This document shows positions 61,777 through 64,000 of a stretch of DNA of 64,000 nt, one piece after another. Where the stretch lies: the NCBI GenBank assembly GCA_964406575.1, contig CAYOSH010000008.1, positions 71,358 to 135,357 of the forward strand. Reading direction: 5' to 3'. This DNA comes from WTAW01 sp964406575. GTDB lineage: Bacteria; Acidobacteriota; Aminicenantia; Aminicenantales; Aminicenantaceae. Position numbers and translations under genes: made by a program. The notes below the pieces were generated by a model. That model saw only the letters and a list, made by a program, of their open reading frames with translations, was not told the DNA's origin and searched no databases. The stretch's first letter is position 1. Each line of letters begins with the position of its first letter.

Positions 61777-63021
61777 TCAATACAAAAAGAATGGTTTTCG
61801 GAAATCATCAAAGTTTATAAGCTCTTTCTTGAATTGATTCAAAGTTTCTCTAACATCGGCATTCCCTTCCAGTGCTTCTCTCACTTTTGCTGTTCCCATG
61901 GTTTTGTCGAAATAGTCCGAGTAGAACTCAAATTTTCCAGCGTTCATGCTCTTGATGGATCGGATGATGTGCAGCGTGGTTTCAAGAGGTTTGTAGGTAG
62001 TTCTATCTGTCACATGGATCTGTGCTCCTCTACAATGTTCCCCTTGGAATTTGGAAAAGTACGGTGTGAACCTCGCTTCACTGAACCTCACTCCGGCAAG
62101 ATCGAGTGCGTTCAGTGCTTTTGATAACTCGAATCCCTCGATCCATGGAGCGCCGAAAAGCTCAAAGGGTTTTGTGGTCCCCCTTCCCTCCGAGATGTTC
62201 GTCCCCTCGATAAAAACTTGGCCAGGATAAACTGTAGCCGTTTCCAAAGATGGCATGTTTGGAGATGGCCTGATCCAGGGAAGGCCTGTTTCGTCAAACC
62301 ACATGTGTCTTTCCCATCCCTCCATGGGGATAACAGTCAACATCGCCTTTTTTGTAAGAAAATTTTCGTTAAAAAGTCGAGCCAGCTCACCAACAGTCAT
62401 CCCATACCTGATTGGGATCGGATACAGTCCTACAAACGAACTGTACTTTGGATATTCCAGGATCGGGCCTTCCAAATCAATGCCATTGATCGGATTAGGC
62501 CTGTCCAAAACGATAAATTCTATGTTGTTTGCGGCACTTGCCTGCATGGCGTAGGCCATCGTGGCGATATAGGAGTAGATGCGTGTTCCAATATCCTGAA
62601 TGTCGAACACCAAAACATCAATGTTCTCCACCATCGACGATTCAAGGAGTTTTCCCGAATCGACTGTGTCAAAGGTGCGCATGAATTCGTCGATATCTCT
62701 GAGGACTTCAGCCTCAGGAATGAGAGATTGACTATACAGGCTGAAAACAGGCAGTCCAAGTTCTTCGTCCACTTGAAAAGGGACGCCTTCCCCAGACTGA
62801 GCATCGCCCCGAACTCCATGTTCGGGCCCATAGAGAGCGACAAGGTGGATATGCGGATTGTCTGCGAAGAGAGTTATGGTGCTCGTGAGGTTCGAGTCTG
62901 TTCCGGTCGGATTTGTGATCAGACCGACACGCTTGGATCTCACCATGTCCAGATGTCTTTCAAGAAAAACCTCCACACCCAATTTTACACTCGCTGTCGC
63001 TGTCGCTGACCTATCAATCAT
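61777..63021 (-). CDS. DUF1343 / NamZ-type exo-beta-N-acetylmuramidase
   Basis: 414 residues. Family motifs: GLITNPTGTDSNLTST, ALYGPEHGVRGDAQSGE, LVFDIQDIGTRIYSYIATM, VLDRPNPING, and the PSPNMPSLETATVYPGQVF / EGTNISEGRGTTKPFELFGAPWI block. NamZ releases MurNAc from the nonreducing ends of peptidoglycan chains. No signal peptide is seen, so the enzyme may be cytoplasmic, or the signal was lost; compare the neighbour that has one. It overlaps the methyltransferase gene by 4 bp (ATGA). Residues 5-12 come from a hexamer repeat at 62991-63008. Confidence 0.9.
   Translation of the reverse strand: MIDRSATATASVKLGVEVFLERHLDMVRSKRVGLITNPTGTDSNLTSTITLFADNPHIHLVALYGPEHGVRGDAQSGEGVPFQVDEELGLPVFSLYSQSLIPEAEVLRDIDEFMRTFDTVDSGKLLESSMVENIDVLVFDIQDIGTRIYSYIATMAYAMQASAANNIEFIVLDRPNPINGIDLEGPILEYPKYSSFVGLYPIPIRYGMTVGELARLFNENFLTKKAMLTVIPMEGWERHMWFDETGLPWIRPSPNMPSLETATVYPGQVFIEGTNISEGRGTTKPFELFGAPWIEGFELSKALNALDLAGVRFSEARFTPYFSKFQGEHCRGAQIHVTDRTTYKPLETTLHIIRSIKSMNAGKFEFYSDYFDKTMGTAKVREALEGNADVRETLNQFKKELINFDDFRKPFFLY
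62991..63008 (+). repeat. (TCGCTG)3 hexamer repeat at the NamZ start
   Basis: Three perfect copies of a 6-bp unit lie in the first codons of the NamZ-like gene and encode repeated Ala-Thr. A change by one unit would keep the frame. Confidence 0.6.
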
Positions 63022-63926
63022 TTTATTCTGTCAACTAACGATCTTGTGAAAGAGACCACATCGATGGGCTCTCTTGTTGTGGGATCACGGAGGGCCTTCC
63101 ACGAACTCATTCTCTCTTGTGATCCTTTGGTCAGTACTACTGTCCCTTCGGCAATGTCTCCGTGGACTCGTCCTTCAAAACGCAAGGAGAAACTCTCCCG
63201 CTTATCTTGAAGTCCCAGTTCGAATTGGAGCTTTTCCCCAATCAATTGTGTATTTTTGAGGTGTTTTTGAGATTCTCCAAATCTGACTGTTCCGACAACA
63301 TACTGATAAACCTGCTCCAGCCACATTGGAAATGGAGAATTATCAAATAAATCAACAATGGATAAATCCCACTTTCCGATCACGTTTGCAGGAACAATCC
63401 AGCAATAAACCCAGTGATGCCTTTCCCCTATCACAACGACCGTTTTCTGATCGGGGATCCACTCGTTCATCCCGAAATCGTGGGAGACAACTCGGGTCCC
63501 TGGCTTAAGCTCGGTGAGCAGTTTTGGACGCAACTGAAGGTTCAGGATGGGAAGGAGATAGAGTGTGACCACAGTGGCTTCGTTAAAATCAGTCATGAAC
63601 AGATCCTGTTCGAGAAAGTGAACGAGATGATCCACCTTGGCCTCGACTGCATTTTGTCTGCTTTCCGCGATCCTCTTGGGATCGATATCCACTCCAATAC
63701 CTCTTGAGCCAACTCTTTGAGCGGCTGAGATGACGATGCGGCCATCGCCGCAACCGAGATCATATATCCGGTCGTTTTGATGGACGTCTGCCACCCGAAG
63801 CATTTCTTCCACCACCCTGTACGGCGTCGGAACATAGATCACATCGGGGCGCTTTGTCTGCCATGCTTCTGTATATAAACACGCCAACACTCCAAAAAAC
63901 ACGATCAAAGATCTTCGTTTTTTCAT
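63018..63926 (-). CDS. SAM-dependent methyltransferase with N-terminal signal-like segment
   Basis: 302 residues from ATG 63926; the frame goes three codons further to 63935. Residues 1-22 resemble a signal or anchor (MKKRRSLIVFFGVLACLYTEA). Then a class I methyltransferase: YDLGCGDGRIVISAAQRVGSRGIGVDID (SAM motif I and acidic motif), and LYLLPILNLQLRPKLLTELKPGTRVVSHDF for motifs IV/V. The C-terminal 100 residues form a separate beta-rich domain (LIGEKLQFELGLQDKRESFSLRFEG) of unknown role. A methyltransferase outside the cytosol would lack SAM, so the segment may be an inward-facing anchor. TATAAT lies at 63950-63945. Confidence 0.85.
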   Translation of the reverse strand: MKKRRSLIVFFGVLACLYTEAWQTKRPDVIYVPTPYRVVEEMLRVADVHQNDRIYDLGCGDGRIVISAAQRVGSRGIGVDIDPKRIAESRQNAVEAKVDHLVHFLEQDLFMTDFNEATVVTLYLLPILNLQLRPKLLTELKPGTRVVSHDFGMNEWIPDQKTVVVIGERHHWVYCWIVPANVIGKWDLSIVDLFDNSPFPMWLEQVYQYVVGTVRFGESQKHLKNTQLIGEKLQFELGLQDKRESFSLRFEGRVHGDIAEGTVVLTKGSQERMSSWKALRDPTTREPIDVVSFTRSLVDRIK

Positions 63927-64000
63927 CGAGGACAAAGAAATATAATTATAAAATATATGATTATCTGATTTTAAGCAATCATACTTGATAGAGAGTAACC

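Overview
The window is a compact bacterial chromosome segment of mid-range GC. It holds about 50 protein genes and one tRNA, and I see no phage, insertion sequence or CRISPR array. TonB-dependent receptor, phosphate-type porin, lipoprotein-like signals and periplasmic enzymes point to a diderm. The gene mix (secreted S9 peptidase next to a TonB receptor, TPR proteins, lysine breakdown through saccharopine, a DsrC/DsrK-type module, BlaI/M56 pair) would suit the Acidobacteriota/Aminicenantota side of the tree. That placement is an inference from gene content only; no rRNA or marker comparison was possible.

Layout. 1-2.3 kb: partial radical SAM gene, GNAT-like gene and NTF2-like gene. 2.4-8.1 kb: rho, lon, a 32-codon clpP-like remnant, tig and tRNA-Leu, all on the minus strand. 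8.3-12 kb: a YkvI-like membrane protein and an aminotransferase/diaminopentanoate-dehydrogenase-like pair. 12.2-17.3 kb: a TPR protein with a dead trypsin-like domain, three plus-strand genes (DUF2085, a small membrane protein, a lipid kinase) and a lytic transglycosylase. 17.4-21.3 kb: pilT/pilU-like gene and alaS. 21.5-28.6 kb: one long unit hrcA-grpE-dnaK-dnaJ-rsmE-Ser/Thr kinase-ilvE. 28.8-32.6 kb: MEMO-family gene and the two-gene saccharopine (lysine degradation) pair. 32.8-37.1 kb: cysS-yraN, an NSS transporter and dapF. 37.1-42.5 kb: folK, TonB receptor, S9 peptidase and a small unknown gene. 42.6-46.9 kb: alpha-toroid protein, cupin, D-aminoacylase-like lipoprotein and a cysteine-desulfurase-family gene. 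46.9-49.4 kb: a dsrC-dsrM-like-dsrK-like redox unit. 49.5-57.9 kb: a complete phosphate unit, phoB-phoR-porin-pstS-pstC-pstA-pstB-phoU-arsC. 58.1-63.9 kb: MBL-fold hydrolase, M56 sensor/BlaI pair, NamZ-like muramidase and an N-terminally hydrophobic methyltransferase.

How the genes work together. Phosphate sensing (PhoR/PhoB), outer-membrane entry (porin), capture and import (PstSCAB), signalling (PhoU) and clean-up of look-alike arsenate (ArsC) are collinear. A Pho-box-like triple repeat lies before the porin. The chaperone unit carries its own repressor HrcA, but I see no CIRCE operator before it. The BlaI/M56 pair has an autoregulatory promoter with two identical 16-bp operators placed around the -35 box.

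Most notable: a clpP start left between tig and lon; a DnaK without its lid; a HtrA-like domain with all three catalytic residues changed to Asn; a full two-cysteine DsrC beside its membrane reductase but no dsrAB here; and an M56 protein with an unusual C-terminal region. Several starts were revised using promoter and ribosome-site positions, including likely GTG, TTG and CTG starts.
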